Notes: generated by a model from the letters alone, not told the origin. 64,000 nucleotides of DNA from Paenibacillus solani (GCF_001277345.1 NZ_LIUT01000001.1:2875699-2939698), one strand, 5' to 3'. Counted from the first letter of the stretch, positions 8,270 through 19,600 are shown. A program made the numbers and translations.

Positions 8270-9232
8270 CTAAAATTTTGATTCGCTGGCGTTCAATATT
8301 TTACGTGCTTCATCCGCATCCCGCTGAATCCATTCAACGAGTTCCTGAACCGATTCAAATTTATGCTCTTTACGAATATATTGAACCAAATCCACCGTCA
8401 TGAACTGATTGTACAGATCTCCATCATAATCAAACAGATGAACTTCGAAGATCGGCTTTGTGATCCCTTCATGAAATGTAGGCTTTACACCAACATTCAT
8501 CACACCCGGAATCCAGTTGTCTTGATGATCCATGCGTGCACGGACAGCATATACACCCAGGGCCGGGACCACATAAGGATCCGTCAATTCCAGGTTAGCC
8601 GTTGGAAAACCAATCTTTCTTCCTCGCTTCTCCCCATGGATGACACTGCCGCGGATATGATAATTTCGTCCGAACCAACGGTTTGCATCTGATAGCTTGC
8701 CAGTTTTTAGCGCAATCCGAATGGCTGAACTCCCTACCTTCTCGCCATCAACCAAGAATGGCGGGACTGTAACGACAGACATCTTGCCATCGCCAAGCTT
8801 CTGAAGTTCGGCCGCATCGCCTGCTCCCTTATGCCCAAAGCGGAAATCAAAGCCGACCACAGCCGTTTGCAGATTCAGCGGAAACAGCATCTCTTCAACA
8901 AATGTGTCTGGACTGATTTGGGAGAACTCCTTATTAAACTCGACAATGTACAATATATCGATGCCCATCTCCTCAAGCAGTCTCTGTTTGTCTGGCTGAG
9001 GGGTCAAATATCCTTCGTAATTTCCTTTACCGATTACATCTTTCGGATGAGGATAAAAGGTAATAAGTGCAGCGGGCACTCCATTCTCCCGAGCGATATT
9101 AATCGCTGTCGTAAGCACGCTGGCATGTCCCTGATGAAGACCGTCGAATTGACCGATGGCAGCGACCTTCGGCTCGGCAGCTTCTTTTGCGATTTCAGCA
9201 GATACAGGATAAGACAAAGAAACAATTCTCAT
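8270..9232 (-). CDS. ribF: Bifunctional riboflavin kinase / FAD synthetase
   Basis: A 320-residue two-domain enzyme that phosphorylates riboflavin to FMN and adenylates FMN to FAD. The N-terminal FAD synthetase domain carries AAIGQFDGLHQGHASVL (nucleotidyltransferase HxGH-like motif) and VVGFDFRFGHKGAG. The C-terminal flavokinase domain has GEKRGRKIGFPTANLEL and PALGVYAVRA. GGAGGTGAGAGATC lies before the ATG at 9232. It follows truB by 35 bases, the standard Firmicute order. Confidence 0.97.
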   Translation of the reverse strand: MRIVSLSYPVSAEIAKEAAEPKVAAIGQFDGLHQGHASVLTTAINIARENGVPAALITFYPHPKDVIGKGNYEGYLTPQPDKQRLLEEMGIDILYIVEFNKEFSQISPDTFVEEMLFPLNLQTAVVGFDFRFGHKGAGDAAELQKLGDGKMSVVTVPPFLVDGEKVGSSAIRIALKTGKLSDANRWFGRNYHIRGSVIHGEKRGRKIGFPTANLELTDPYVVPALGVYAVRARMDHQDNWIPGVMNVGVKPTFHEGITKPIFEVHLFDYDGDLYNQFMTVDLVQYIRKEHKFESVQELVEWIQRDADEARKILNASESKF

Positions 9233-9267
9233 GATCTCTCACCTCCACTCACTAGATCCGGTCTTGC

Positions 9268-10179
9268 TTAGGAAAATACTTTCACAGGAATGATAGCCCC
9301 CGTCTCTTCTTGCTGCTTATAAATCCCAAGGAAATTTCCATTTATATCGTACAAGCGAATAGGCTCCGAGCTGTTAACAGCTGGTTCTACCGCTCTTGCA
9401 GACAAGCGTTGACCCTGCAAGGCCGCATCCTTCTTCTCTTCGGAAACGGTATGCCTTGGCAGGTATTGAATGGATTGGTCCACCGGTATAAGCCGGGTGT
9501 GCAGGGTTTCATCCTTCATAAACTGCTCAATTTGTTCCAGTGTCAAGCACTGTTCTTCCGTAATTCCTGCAGATACTGTCCGCACCAGCTTAACCATAAC
9601 AGATGGGAGGCCCAGCTTTCTGCCAATATCCACACAAAGCGTACGAATATATGTACCCTTGGAACACAGAACACGGAAAGAAATATCCGTATAGCCATCC
9701 CCGGGATGAAAATCCGTCATTTCGATTTCGTGGATCGTTACCTCACGGCTCTTGCGTTCCACCGTCTTTCCTTCTCTGGCAAGCTCATATAAGCGTTTGC
9801 CGTTGACCTTTACAGCAGAAAACATAGGAGGAACTTGGGAGATCCGGCCCGTAAATGATTGCAATGCCGCGAGCGCTTCGCTCTCAGTCACATGCACTTC
9901 ATCTGCAGTTTCGATCACATTACCGGTTACATCCTCGGTATCCGTAGCATACCCGAGCCGCAGAACCGCATGATACTCTTTAGGCAGTTCTTGCAGATAC
10001 TCCACAACTCTTGTGGCTCTTCCCAGACATAATGGGAGTACCCCCGTAACTTCTGGGTCCAGTGTTCCTGTATGTCCAATCCGCTTCAAACGAACAATGC
10101 CCCGTACCTTGGCAACCACATCATGCGATGTCCAGCCTGCCGGTTTGTGTACGGCTAAGATGCCTTCTAATTGCGTCAT
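9268..10179 (-). CDS. truB: tRNA pseudouridine55 synthase TruB
   Basis: A 303-residue enzyme that converts uridine 55 in the tRNA T-loop to pseudouridine. GWTSHDVVAKVR and the catalytic-aspartate motif GHTGTLDPEVTGVLP are present, followed by the family's KEYHAVLRLGYATDTED and C-terminal PUA-like part. The start at 10179 overlaps the nrnA stop (ATGA), so the genes are coupled; the longer in-frame extension into nrnA is not part of the protein. The order nrnA-truB-ribF is conserved in Bacillales. Confidence 0.97.
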   Translation of the reverse strand: MTQLEGILAVHKPAGWTSHDVVAKVRGIVRLKRIGHTGTLDPEVTGVLPLCLGRATRVVEYLQELPKEYHAVLRLGYATDTEDVTGNVIETADEVHVTESEALAALQSFTGRISQVPPMFSAVKVNGKRLYELAREGKTVERKSREVTIHEIEMTDFHPGDGYTDISFRVLCSKGTYIRTLCVDIGRKLGLPSVMVKLVRTVSAGITEEQCLTLEQIEQFMKDETLHTRLIPVDQSIQYLPRHTVSEEKKDAALQGQRLSARAVEPAVNSSEPIRLYDINGNFLGIYKQQEETGAIIPVKVFS

Positions 10180-11153
10180 AGCTTCAATTTCACCTGCTCT
10201 ACTACTCTCGGTATGATATCTTGAAGAGAGCCCTCGATGCTGCAACCTGCAGCCCGTACATGACCGCCTCCGCCAAAAGTCTGGGCCAATGCCGCAACAT
10301 CCACCCTTCCAGCAGAACGCAAACTAGCCTTTACGATACCCGATTTCAGCGATTTAAACAGAATCCCTACTTCCACGCCTTGAATATTTCGCGGGTAGTT
10401 CACTATCCCTTCGAGATCCTCGCTAACGGCGCCGCATAACTCCATCTGTTCCGGTGTTACGTATACCCAGGCGATTCTACCATCTTCCGACAGACTCAAG
10501 GTGTTTAAAGCCTCAACCAAAATCTTCGTCTGCGGGAGTGTCATCTCTTCAAGTAGAGTTTCGGCAATTTCCGGCCCGTTTACACCGTAGGATAAGAGAT
10601 CAGAAGCGATTCGCATCACCTTGGGCGATGTATTGGAATAACGAAACCCGCCGGTATCCGTTAACAGCCCTGTATAAATAGCAGTGGCGATCTCCGGGTC
10701 CCAGTTCACTTCGAACAAATTCAGCAAATCATAAAGAATCTCTGCTGTCGCTGCCGCCTCCGGTACGACCAGGTTAACAGCTCCATAACCATCATTCGTT
10801 GGATGATGATCAATATTAACGATGCTTGCATCATCTGCAAATAGCTGCTTCGTATACCCCACTCTTGCAAAATCAGCACAATCAACACAAATAACATGCG
10901 AGAATTCTCTATCCGGCTGCTGTTCAGACAGATTTAGAATGTCCTCAGCATGCCATAGCATTTTCATGCGTTTCGGGATAGATCCTTCATTAATCATCGT
11001 AAATTTCTTGCCCAGACATGAGAGAAGCCAGCCCACCGCTAGGGTGGAACTGACTGCATCTCCATCGGGCTGAACATGCGACACAACCAAGTAATCATCG
11101 TGCTCCAGCAGGAATGACTTTACCTGCTGCAGCTCTTGTTCATAGGTCTGCAT
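10176..11153 (-). CDS. nrnA: Bifunctional oligoribonuclease / pAp phosphatase (NrnA)
   Basis: A 325-residue DHH/DHHA1 phosphoesterase that degrades short RNA fragments from the cell's mRNA decay and removes the phosphate from pAp. Metal ligands are visible as HVQPDGDA, CVDCAD and NIDHHPTNDGYG, and the substrate-binding DHHA1 motif is FGGGGHVRAAGC near the C-terminus. Normal length. It lies between rbfA and truB. Confidence 0.95.
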   Translation of the reverse strand: MQTYEQELQQVKSFLLEHDDYLVVSHVQPDGDAVSSTLAVGWLLSCLGKKFTMINEGSIPKRMKMLWHAEDILNLSEQQPDREFSHVICVDCADFARVGYTKQLFADDASIVNIDHHPTNDGYGAVNLVVPEAAATAEILYDLLNLFEVNWDPEIATAIYTGLLTDTGGFRYSNTSPKVMRIASDLLSYGVNGPEIAETLLEEMTLPQTKILVEALNTLSLSEDGRIAWVYVTPEQMELCGAVSEDLEGIVNYPRNIQGVEVGILFKSLKSGIVKASLRSAGRVDVAALAQTFGGGGHVRAAGCSIEGSLQDIIPRVVEQVKLKL

Positions 11154-11237
11154 TCGCCCTCTCCTTTATAAGAAAACGTATAACATCGAAACTCCAAAAA
11201 AACTGATAGCGATCAGGGAGTTCTTAAACGAAATCCC

Positions 11238-11591
11238 TTACTTCTCTTCTCGATCTCCAATTTCGGTTAGCAGCTTTTCAATACGACTTCCATACGCGAT
11301 GGAATCATCGAATTTGAAGATCAGCTCCGGAACGTGTCGGAGACGAATCCGCTTGCCGAGCTCGGAACGGAGAAAGCCGCTTGCTTTCTCCAGCCCCTTC
11401 AAGGAAGCCGCCTTCTGCTCATCGTCGCCGAGTACACTCAGATATATCTTCGCTTGAGACAAGTCATTGGTAACGTCAACGCCGGTCACCGTAATAAAAC
11501 CGATTCTTGGATCTTTCAATTCCGTTTGGATCAGTTGGCTGAGCTCTTTTTTAATCTGCTCGCCCACACGCCCAGTTCTGACTTTTGCCAT
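11238..11591 (-). CDS. rbfA: Ribosome-binding factor A
   Basis: A 117-residue KH-type 30S maturation factor needed for 16S rRNA 5'-end processing and cold growth. [19 protein letters not shown], the [20 protein letters not shown] core and [17 protein letters not shown] are diagnostic. It is the last translation gene before nrnA; 84 bases separate the two, with no clear terminator. Confidence 0.96.
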   Translation of the reverse strand: MAKVRTGRVGEQIKKELSQLIQTELKDPRIGFITVTGVDVTNDLSQAKIYLSVLGDDEQKAASLKGLEKASGFLRSELGKRIRLRHVPELIFKFDDSIAYGSRIEKLLTEIGDREEK

Positions 11592-11609
11592 GGTCTATCA
11601 CCTCACTCG

Positions 11610-14261
11610 TTAGCGCTCTACCGTCTCCATGATGAAGGCTTCGATAACATCTCCTTCTCTGACGTCGCTATAGCTGACCAAGGTAATACCACACTCGTAA
11701 CCCTGTGCCACTTCTTTAGCGTCATCTTTAAAACGCTTGAGGGAGTCGATCTTACCTTCATGAACGACAATGCCGTCACGGATCAAACGAGCTTCTGCGT
11801 TACGCGTAATTTTACCGGATGTTACCATACATCCTGCAATCGTACCCACTTTGCTCACTTTAAAGGTGTTGCGGACTTCCGCATGACCGATCACGGCTTC
11901 TTTATATTCCGGATCGAGCATCCCCTTCATAGCTTGCTCAATTTCCTCGATTACATTATAGATTACACGGTGCAGACGAATATCAACCTTTTCCTGATCG
12001 GCGGTTTGCTTCGCTTGAACGTCCGGACGAACGTTAAATCCGATAACAATCGCGTTGGAGGCAGCTGCCAGGATAATATCGGATTCCGTGATCGCGCCGG
12101 CACCGCTGTGGAGAATTTTGACGCGAACGCCTTCCACTTCGATTTTGTTCAAGGAACCTTTCAGTGCCTCAACCGAGCCCTGAACGTCACCTTTGATGAT
12201 CACGTTAAGATCCTTGATCTCTCCGTCTTTAATGTGTTGGAACAGATCATCCAGCGTCACACGGGTATTCGTGTTCAATTCGGATTGACGATGGGTAATT
12301 GCACGCTTATCAGCAATGTTGCGAGCTTTACGCTCATCCTCAAACACCATGAACGGATCGCCGGCACCCGGAACTTCAGTCAAACCGGTAATTTCAACCG
12401 GCGTTGAAGGACCCGCTTCTTTTAATCGACGGCCTTTATCGTTCACCATGGCACGAATACGGCCAAAGCAATTGCCCGCTACGAAGGCGTCGCCCACTTT
12501 CAGCGTACCATGCTGAACGAGAATACGTGCTACCGGACCTCTACCTTTATCCAGCTCGGCCTCGATGACAGTACCGCGTGCACGCTTGTCAGGATTTGCT
12601 TTGTATTCATTCACTTCTGCTACCAGAAGGATCATTTCAAGCAAGTCTTCCAGACCCATCCGCTGTTTCGCCGAAACGTTAACAAAGATGGTGTCCCCGC
12701 CCCATTCCTCAGGGACTAATTCATATTCGGTCAATTCTTGTTTCACTTTATCCGGATTGGCTTCCGGCTTATCGATTTTGTTCACTGCAACGATGATCGG
12801 CAATCCTGCTGCTTTCGCATGGTTAATAGCTTCCACAGTCTGAGGCATTACACCGTCATCAGCAGCAACTACAATGATTGTCATATCCGTTACTTGTGCA
12901 CCACGGGCACGCATAGCTGTAAACGCTTCGTGACCCGGAGTATCCAGGAACGTAATCTTCTTGTTATTGATCTCAACTTGATACGCACCAATATGCTGCG
13001 TGATACCGCCTGCTTCACCACTTGAGACATTCGCGGAACGGATCGCATCAAGCAGCGTGGTTTTCCCGTGATCGACGTGACCCATAATGGTAACGACCGG
13101 TGGACGCTCTTTCAAATCTTCCGGCGCATCGTTTTCTTCTACAGTTTCAAAACGATCTTCCTCCACCGGAATTTTCACTTCGACTTCTACACCAAATTCG
13201 CCAGCGAGCAGCAGAATCGTATCGATATCAAGCTCCTGGTTAATGGTGGCCATCACGCCGAGGAAAATCAGCTTCTTGATGACTTCGGAAGCGTCCTTAT
13301 GAAGCAGCTTCGCCGTTTCACCGACGGTCATGTTGCCACGGACGATAATTTTCTTCGGCGTGTTGTCGATTTTCTCACGAGGCGGCTGCTGATTATGTTG
13401 ATTCCGTCCACGGTTGTTCTTCCCGCCGCGGTTATTGCCACGGAACCCTTGACGATTGTCATCAAAACGCTTGGAGTCTGAACGATTGTTGTTATTGTTT
13501 CTGGAACCGCGGTTCTGACTGTTACCACTATTGTTATTGGAGCTGGAAAAACCTCCGCCGGTTCCACCCTGCCTGTTCTGAGGACGTGCCCCGCCTTGGC
13601 TGCTGCTTCCCTGCGGACGTGCTCCGCCTTGATTATTGCCTTGCGGACGTGCGCCTCCTTGACCTCCGCCCTGTGGACGTGATCCGGTCTGCGTGCTGCC
13701 GCCCGGTCTGGACGATTGGCTACGAGTGTTCTGCTGGCTTCCTTGTGTAGAGCCAGATTGATTTCTCCGGCTGTCCTGTCCACTGTTCGGACGCTGGGAG
13801 CCTGTACTGTTCTGCGTGTTTTGGTTCGTTCTACTATTCATACCTACCTGCTTTTCCTGTTGTTTTTTGGGCTGGCTTTGACTTTGTTGGCCTGTTGCTC
13901 GTTGTCCTGAATTACGCAAACCGTCCTGCCCGTTACGGTTGCCTTCTGCATCCACATTCGTGGAATTGCCTGCTGTTTTTGCATTGGATACGGATGCCGC
14001 TGCTGGACTTGAACTCGATGGCTTACGGTTCTCGTTACGAGAAGCGTCTCCACCATCCCGCTTAGCTGCTGCATTCGATTTGATATCCTTAAAAAACTGT
14101 TCCACCTTGGATACTGTATCGTTCTCCATTACGCTCATATGATTGTTGACCGGAATGTTCAAACGTTTAAGTATCGTGATGATTTCTTTGCTGCTCATAT
14201 TCAACGATTTAGCATATTCGTATACTCGAAGTTTATTGTCTTTGTTTTCCTGTTTACTCAA
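11610..14261 (-). CDS. infB: Translation initiation factor IF-2
   Basis: An 883-residue GTPase that brings initiator tRNA to the 30S subunit and drives subunit joining. It has an N-terminal IF2N helix pair, then a long low-complexity region at about residues 70-297 rich in G, N, Q, R and S (three QGGARPQ repeats near 200-228), then a second IF2N domain ([15 protein letters not shown]). The G domain follows (GHVDHGKT near 394; [16 protein letters not shown]), then the C-terminal domains. The start is TTG at 14261, 9 bases after GGAGGTGGA, overlapping the ylxQ stop by 8 bases. The basic disordered linker is longer than in B. subtilis IF-2. Confidence 0.97.
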   Translation of the reverse strand: MSKQENKDNKLRVYEYAKSLNMSSKEIITILKRLNIPVNNHMSVMENDTVSKVEQFFKDIKSNAAAKRDGGDASRNENRKPSSSSPAAASVSNAKTAGNSTNVDAEGNRNGQDGLRNSGQRATGQQSQSQPKKQQEKQVGMNSRTNQNTQNSTGSQRPNSGQDSRRNQSGSTQGSQQNTRSQSSRPGGSTQTGSRPQGGGQGGARPQGNNQGGARPQGSSSQGGARPQNRQGGTGGGFSSSNNNSGNSQNRGSRNNNNNRSDSKRFDDNRQGFRGNNRGGKNNRGRNQHNQQPPREKIDNTPKKIIVRGNMTVGETAKLLHKDASEVIKKLIFLGVMATINQELDIDTILLLAGEFGVEVEVKIPVEEDRFETVEENDAPEDLKERPPVVTIMGHVDHGKTTLLDAIRSANVSSGEAGGITQHIGAYQVEINNKKITFLDTPGHEAFTAMRARGAQVTDMTIIVVAADDGVMPQTVEAINHAKAAGLPIIVAVNKIDKPEANPDKVKQELTEYELVPEEWGGDTIFVNVSAKQRMGLEDLLEMILLVAEVNEYKANPDKRARGTVIEAELDKGRGPVARILVQHGTLKVGDAFVAGNCFGRIRAMVNDKGRRLKEAGPSTPVEITGLTEVPGAGDPFMVFEDERKARNIADKRAITHRQSELNTNTRVTLDDLFQHIKDGEIKDLNVIIKGDVQGSVEALKGSLNKIEVEGVRVKILHSGAGAITESDIILAAASNAIVIGFNVRPDVQAKQTADQEKVDIRLHRVIYNVIEEIEQAMKGMLDPEYKEAVIGHAEVRNTFKVSKVGTIAGCMVTSGKITRNAEARLIRDGIVVHEGKIDSLKRFKDDAKEVAQGYECGITLVSYSDVREGDVIEAFIMETVER

Positions 14262-14580
14262 TATACTCCACCTCCGACATTGTCTCCATTTTCTTGGAGA
14301 TCATTTCTGCGAATCCTTGATCCGTAACTGCCAGCACAACTCGTTCGGGTTTACCTACACTTGTGCCCAGACTTTCCCGGTCAAATCCGATTACCAGAGG
14401 GATATTGTAAGAACCGCATTTATCGCGGAACTTTTTTGTAGTATTACCTGAGGCGTCACCCGCCAGAATAACCAATTTTGCTTCAGAAGACCGGATGGCT
14501 TTGAGCACGATCTCATCTCCGGTAACCACCTTACCTGCCCTCATGGCCAGACCGAGCTGAGAAAGCGCCCTATTCATCAT
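14254..14580 (-). CDS. L7Ae-family ribosomal protein YlxQ
   Basis: A 108-residue member of the L7Ae/L30e/S12e kink-turn RNA-binding family. [27 protein letters not shown] and [20 protein letters not shown] match the YlxQ group always placed between ylxR and infB. The precise RNA target is unknown. Either of two adjacent ATG codons (14580, 14577) may be used; both fall inside the ylxR 3' end, so translation is likely coupled. Confidence 0.9.
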   Translation of the reverse strand: MMNRALSQLGLAMRAGKVVTGDEIVLKAIRSSEAKLVILAGDASGNTTKKFRDKCGSYNIPLVIGFDRESLGTSVGKPERVVLAVTDQGFAEMISKKMETMSEVEYIE

Positions 14581-14881
14581 CGGCAGCACTCTCTTTTGCG
14601 GCCAGGAATTCATCTTCTACCTTGATAAAATCCTGTGCCAACTGTTCATAGATCTCAGGCTTCACATGTTGTTTCAACGCTCGATCCAGTGCTTTATTTT
14701 TGTGTGCCAGCTTGAAGCAGGAAACTTTGCCGCATAAATAAGCTCCCCGTCCCGATTTTTTACCGGTAAGATCGATCAGGACAGCATCCTCTGGAGTTCT
14801 TACAATCCGGATAAGCTCTTTCTTGGGCATCATTTCCTGACAAGCTACACATTTACGAAGCGGTATCTTTCTCTGCTTCAA
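14570..14881 (-). CDS. YlxR-family RNA-binding protein (RnpM-like)
   Basis: A 103-residue YlxR/DUF448 protein. RKIPLRKCVACQEMMPKKELIR and the GKKSGRGAYLC motif are diagnostic. B. subtilis YlxR has been reported to modulate RNase P. The start is TTG at 14881 behind GGGGGGTTG; no ATG upstream fits. It lies in the conserved nusA-ylxR-ylxQ-infB array. Confidence 0.92.
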   Translation of the reverse strand: MKQRKIPLRKCVACQEMMPKKELIRIVRTPEDAVLIDLTGKKSGRGAYLCGKVSCFKLAHKNKALDRALKQHVKPEIYEQLAQDFIKVEDEFLAAKESAADDE

Positions 14882-14905
14882 GACGACAACCCCCCGTCAT
14901 TGGAA

Positions 14906-16003
14906 TTAATCGACAGAGACGGAATCCTGGTGCATTTCGCCTGATTGGGATTTCGGTCTGCCAAATTCCTGCTCCGCCTGACTCTCACTCTTGATATCGA
15001 TCTTCCAACCGGTCAGCTTCGCCGCGAGACGAGCATTCTGGCCTTTGATCCCAATCGCAAGTGAGAGTTGGTAATCCGGAACGATTACACGTGCCATCTT
15101 CTCATCCTCAAATACTTGAACTTCGAGAACTTTGGATGGACTCAGTGCATTGGCCACGTATTCTTCAACCTGCTCAGAATAGCGGACAATGTCTATTTTT
15201 TCCCCGCGAAGCTCATTAACGATAGTCTGTACGCGCATACCTTTTGGTCCTACGCAAGAGCCTACCGGATCAACTTCATCGTTGCGGGAATAAACCGCGA
15301 TTTTGGAACGGAATCCAGCTTCGCGCGCGACCGAGCGAATTTCAACGACCCCGTCAAAAATCTCCGGTACTTCCAGCTCAAACAGGCGTTTCAAGAGGCC
15401 GGGGTGCGTACGGGACAGCATAATTTGTGGCCCTTTGGTCGTGTTCTCCACCTTGGTGATATACGCTTTAATCCGGTCACCATGCTTGAACTTCTCATTA
15501 GGCATTAGCTCAGTGAGCGGCAGTGCTGCTTCGATCTTGCCAAGGTCGATGTAGATGTTACGCATATCTTGACGCTGCAGCGTCCCTGTTACGATATCAT
15601 CTTCCTTGTCAATAAAAGCGCTGTAGATCAGGCCACGTTCGGCTTCTCTAATGCGCTGAGTAACAACCTGCTTTGCCGTTTGCGCTGCAATTCGTCCGAA
15701 ATCACGCGGCGTAACCTCGATTTCCGCAATATCTTCAATCTGAAAATGCGGATTGATTTCGCGGGCGGCATGCAATGAGATTTCGGTCCGCGGATCCAGA
15801 ACTTCTTCCACGATCAGTTTGCGTGCGAAAACCTTAATGACGCCCGTGTTGCGGTTCATATCGACCCTTACATTTTGCGCTGTGTTAAAATTGCGTTTGT
15901 AACTTGAAATCAGTGCCGCTTCAATAGCTTCAAACAGCACATCTTTGCTGATGCCTTTCTCTCTTTCCAACTCATTCATCGCTTCAATAAAATCCATACT
16001 CAT
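14906..16003 (-). CDS. nusA: Transcription termination/antitermination protein NusA
   Basis: A 365-residue RNA polymerase-binding factor that promotes pausing and intrinsic termination. The N-terminal polymerase-binding domain (MDFIEAMNELEREKGISKD) is followed by an S1 domain (VTGTLQRQDMRNIYIDLGKIEA) and KH domains (DPVGSCVGPKGMRVQTIVNEL; LAIGIKGQNARLAAKLTGWKID). There is no C-terminal acidic repeat region, as usual in Firmicutes. Start at 16003 or two codons later at MDFIEA. It is 32 bases downstream of rimP. Confidence 0.97.
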   Translation of the reverse strand: MSMDFIEAMNELEREKGISKDVLFEAIEAALISSYKRNFNTAQNVRVDMNRNTGVIKVFARKLIVEEVLDPRTEISLHAAREINPHFQIEDIAEIEVTPRDFGRIAAQTAKQVVTQRIREAERGLIYSAFIDKEDDIVTGTLQRQDMRNIYIDLGKIEAALPLTELMPNEKFKHGDRIKAYITKVENTTKGPQIMLSRTHPGLLKRLFELEVPEIFDGVVEIRSVAREAGFRSKIAVYSRNDEVDPVGSCVGPKGMRVQTIVNELRGEKIDIVRYSEQVEEYVANALSPSKVLEVQVFEDEKMARVIVPDYQLSLAIGIKGQNARLAAKLTGWKIDIKSESQAEQEFGRPKSQSGEMHQDSVSVD

Positions 16004-16035
16004 TGAAAATCGGTTCCCCCTTTCAAAACTTCCGT

Positions 16036-16497
16036 TTAAAAAATGATGGCCAATCTGGCGCTGGCTACTTTTGTATATGGAATGATGTACTGCTTCTTGA
16101 CGGTTTGAATGACTAGCTCCTCGTTATCAAAGGATTCCAGCTTGCCTTCAAACTCTTTCAGCCCGTTAATCGGCTCATATACCGTAACAAATACGTTCTT
16201 GCCGACCGACTTGGCAACATCCTCTTTCTTCTTCAGAGGACGTTCCGCGCCAGGAGAAGAGACTTCAAGAAAATAAGCTGTCGGAATCGGATCATTCTCG
16301 TCCAGCTTCTGGCTCAGGTATTCACTGATTAAACCGCAATCGTCGATGTCGATGCCGCCGTCCTTATCAACAAACACGCGCAAGAACCAATTGCTTCCTT
16401 CTTTAACGTATTCCACATCTACCAGTTCAAAGCCGTGTTCGTCCAAATACGGCTGCACCATTTCTTCCACAGTCGTTTTAATCTTTGATGTGCTCAA
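16036..16497 (-). CDS. rimP: Ribosome maturation factor RimP
   Basis: A 153-residue 30S assembly factor (YlxS). [31 protein letters not shown] and [14 protein letters not shown] are typical. The start is TTG at 16497, 9 bases after GGAGG; no in-frame ATG is near. It is the first gene of the nusA-infB operon, behind a near-consensus sigma-A promoter and a leader hairpin. Confidence 0.96.
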   Translation of the reverse strand: MSTSKIKTTVEEMVQPYLDEHGFELVDVEYVKEGSNWFLRVFVDKDGGIDIDDCGLISEYLSQKLDENDPIPTAYFLEVSSPGAERPLKKKEDVAKSVGKNVFVTVYEPINGLKEFEGKLESFDNEELVIQTVKKQYIIPYTKVASARLAIIF

Positions 16498-16536
16498 AGA
16501 ACATAACCTCCAAGTTCATTTCCTATATACCAAAGA

Positions 16537-16564
16537 GTAAAGAGTGGGTTGCCCCACTCTTTAC
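16537..16564 (-). other. Leader hairpin of the rimP-nusA-infB operon
   Basis: Perfect 12-base-pair stem (GTAAAGAGTGGG arms) closed by a GCAA (GNRA) tetraloop in minus-strand RNA. It lies between the promoter and rimP, 39 bases upstream of the start codon. Only TCTTT follows, a weak U-run. It might be a NusA-responsive attenuator, since nusA lies downstream, or the end of polC transcripts. Confidence 0.6.
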
Positions 16565-16596
16565 ACAACGGTTTTATCTCCATGATTACCAAAAAA

Positions 16597-16625
16597 ATTA
16601 TAACATAGTCTGGTAATAGTGACAA
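16597..16625 (-). promoter_or_regulatory. Strong sigma-A promoter of rimP-nusA-infB
   Basis: Minus strand: TTGTCA (16625-16620), 17 bases, TATAAT (16602-16597), with TG one base before the -10 (extended -10). Just upstream lies a perfect 7-base inverted repeat with an A centre (CCTTGACAGTCAAGG, about 16633-16647) that could be an operator, and a short repeat of CTAGCTTGC. Confidence 0.85.
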
Positions 16626-16686
16626 GTATGACTCCTTGACTGTCAAGGCGTCACGGCAAGCTAGAGCAAGCTAGAAAAAGTTAGAA

Positions 16687-19600
16687 TCAGAACAATGACA
16701 ACTGATTGCTCTCAGGCAGACCGCGGAAACATCCCAATTGAGTCAACAGCTCTACGGCGGTTTTACTTGCTTTTGACTTCTGCTGGAAATCCTCTATGGA
16801 TAAGAACTCTCCATAATCCCGTGCGGCAGCAATGTTCCGGGCGGCATTATCGCCGATCCCTTGCAGAGCAGAGAATGGAGGAATGAGCGAATCTCCATCC
16901 ACCTTAAATCTAAGGGCATCCGATTGATAAAGGTCGATGTTCTTGAATGTAAAGCCCCTTGCTGTCATTTCCAGCGCCATCTCCAGAATCGGCAGCATCC
17001 CTTTTTCTTTGGGACTAGCCCCGAATCCCAATTGTTCGATCTCTTCGATCCGGCGATAAATGGCCTCATATCCCTGACAGCATAATTCGATATCAAAGTC
17101 TTCGGCACGGACCGAAAAGTATGTCGCATAGTATTCGATCGGATGGTACAGCTTGAAATATGCCGTGCGGACCGCTGATATAACATATGCGGCAGCGTGG
17201 GCTTTCGGGAACATGTACTGGATTTTGAGACAGGAATCAATGTACCACTGCGGTACCTTGCATTTCTTCATTTCGTCGATCCATTCCTGTGACAACCCCC
17301 GCCCTTTACGCACGCTTTCCGTAATCTTAAATGCGAGGCTCGCCTCCATGCCTGCTTTGTATATCAGGAACAGCATGATGTCATCACGACAGCCAATAAC
17401 GGTTTTGATGTTGCATGTGCCATTCTTGATAAGCTCTTGGGCGTTGCCTAGCCAAACGCCGGTTCCGTGCGACAGCCCTGAGATTTGAAGTAAGTCTGCA
17501 AAGCTCGAAGGCTGCGATTCCACAAGCATCTGACGAACGAATTTGGTTCCCATCTCCGGGACGCCGAAGGTGGCCACCGGTGAGCGTATTTGCTCCGGCT
17601 TCACGCCCAGTGCTTCCGTTGAGTTAAACATGCTCATCACTTTCGGATCATTCATCGGAATGGTCGTTGGATCCACCCCGGTCAAATCCTGGAGCATTCT
17701 CATCATCGTGGGATCATCGTGTCCGAGTATATCAAGCTTGAGCAGATTCGCTTCGAAGGCATGGTAATCGAAATGCGTCGTTTTCCACTCCGCGTTGACA
17801 TCATCGGCAGGATACTGAACAGGCGTAATTTCTTCCACTTCGATATAATCTGGAACAACGACAATACCACCGGGATGCTGACCGGTACTGCGCTTGACGC
17901 CGGTACAGCCTGACGCCAGCCGGTTCAGTTCCGCGCCCCGCCAGCGCTTGTTATTATGCTCCTCATATTTCTTGGCAAAACCGAAAGCCGTTTTCTCCGC
18001 CACGGTGCCGATGGTACCAGCCCGGAAGACGTTCTTCTCACCGAACATCTCCTTGGTGAAATTATGGGCATGCGGTTGATATTCACCAGAGAAGTTCAAG
18101 TCGATATCGGGAACCTTATCCCCTTTAAAACCAAGGAAGGTTTCAAACGGAATATCCTGTCCCTCGCCCTTCATCTTGTTTCCGCATTCAGGACAATCCT
18201 TGTCAGGCAAGTCGAATCCACTCGGTATACTGCCGTCCAGGAACCATTCGCTGTGCTTGCAGTCGCTGTTCGTGCAGATATAATGTGCGGGTAGCGGGTT
18301 AACTTCGGAAATGCCGAGGAACGTAGCAACGACCGAGGAGCCTACGGAACCACGGGAACCGACCAGATATCCGTCCCGGTTTGACTTCTTCACCAGTTTC
18401 TCGGATATCAGATAGTTCGCTGAGAATCCATATTTAATAATCGGCTCGAGCTCTTTTTCCAGTCGGGCAACGACTACGTCAGGAAGATTCTCGCCATAAA
18501 TCGATTTAGCCGTATCATAGCAGGTGTTGCGGATCTCTTCATCCGCCCCTTCCAGGATCGGCGTAAACAGCTTATCCGGGAACAGCTCCAAATCTTCAAA
18601 ACGGTCGGCCAATTCGCTTGTGTTTGTCACCACGACTTCATAACATTTATCCTGTCCCAAGAATTCAAACTCTTCGAGCATCTCGTCCGTAGTCCGAAAA
18701 TGCGCATCCGGCTTGCGCATATCCTTGAGCGGGCTAAAGCCGGTAATCCCATGAATGGTAATGTCACGGAACAGCTTGTCCCGCGGTTCAAGATAGTGCA
18801 CATTTCCTGTAGCGATGACCGGCTTGTTCAGCTTTTCGCCGATACGAACGACTTTGGAAATTGCGGTTTTGATTTCTTCCGGACTTCCTACCAGTCCTTT
18901 GTCCACCAGATGCATGTACATCGTCAACGGCTGAATTTCCAATACATCATAAAAGTCGGCAATTTCCTCCGCTTCTTCTTCTGTTTTGTTCAGCACTGTT
19001 TCGAAGAACTCTCCCTTTTCACAGCCGGAAAGCACCAGCAGTCCGTCCCGCATCTCCTGGAGCTTTGATTTCGGGATACAGGGCACCCGCTTGAAATACT
19101 CGGTATGCGACATGGAGACCAGCTTGTACAGGTTCTTCTTGCCCGTCATATTCAGTGCATAAATACCGCAGTGGAATGGACGGGTATTGGACAGATCAGT
19201 CCCCACATAATCATTGAGACGATCAAGCATTTTGACGCCTTTTGTTTTTTCCACGTCATTTAAAAGTCCGGTCAAGATACCAGCAAGTGCAATCGTGTCA
19301 TCGATCGCCCGGTGATGGCTCTCCAGCAATACTTTATATTTGTCAGCCAATGTGTTCAAGCGGTGATTCTTCATCCCGGGATGAACCAGTCTGGCTAGCT
19401 CCAGTGTATCCAGAGACGGATTGGCAAGCGTATCCATTCCCGCATTCTTGAGTGATGCCTGAATGAACCCCATATCGAATCGTGCATTGTGAGCTACAAG
19501 CACGGCATCCTCGACGAATTCAACAAAATCCTTCAATACCGGTTCCAGTTCAGGAGCATCCTTAACCATATCGTCATTGATATTGGTCAATTGCTGGATG

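Noticed and set aside
11334..12407. Plus-strand open frame of 357 codons
   Set aside because: Antisense to rbfA and infB, with no recognisable domain; a shadow of codon bias.
13328..13783. Minus-strand 151-codon frame inside infB
   Set aside because: Alternative frame of the low-complexity linker; no ribosome binding site and repetitive composition.
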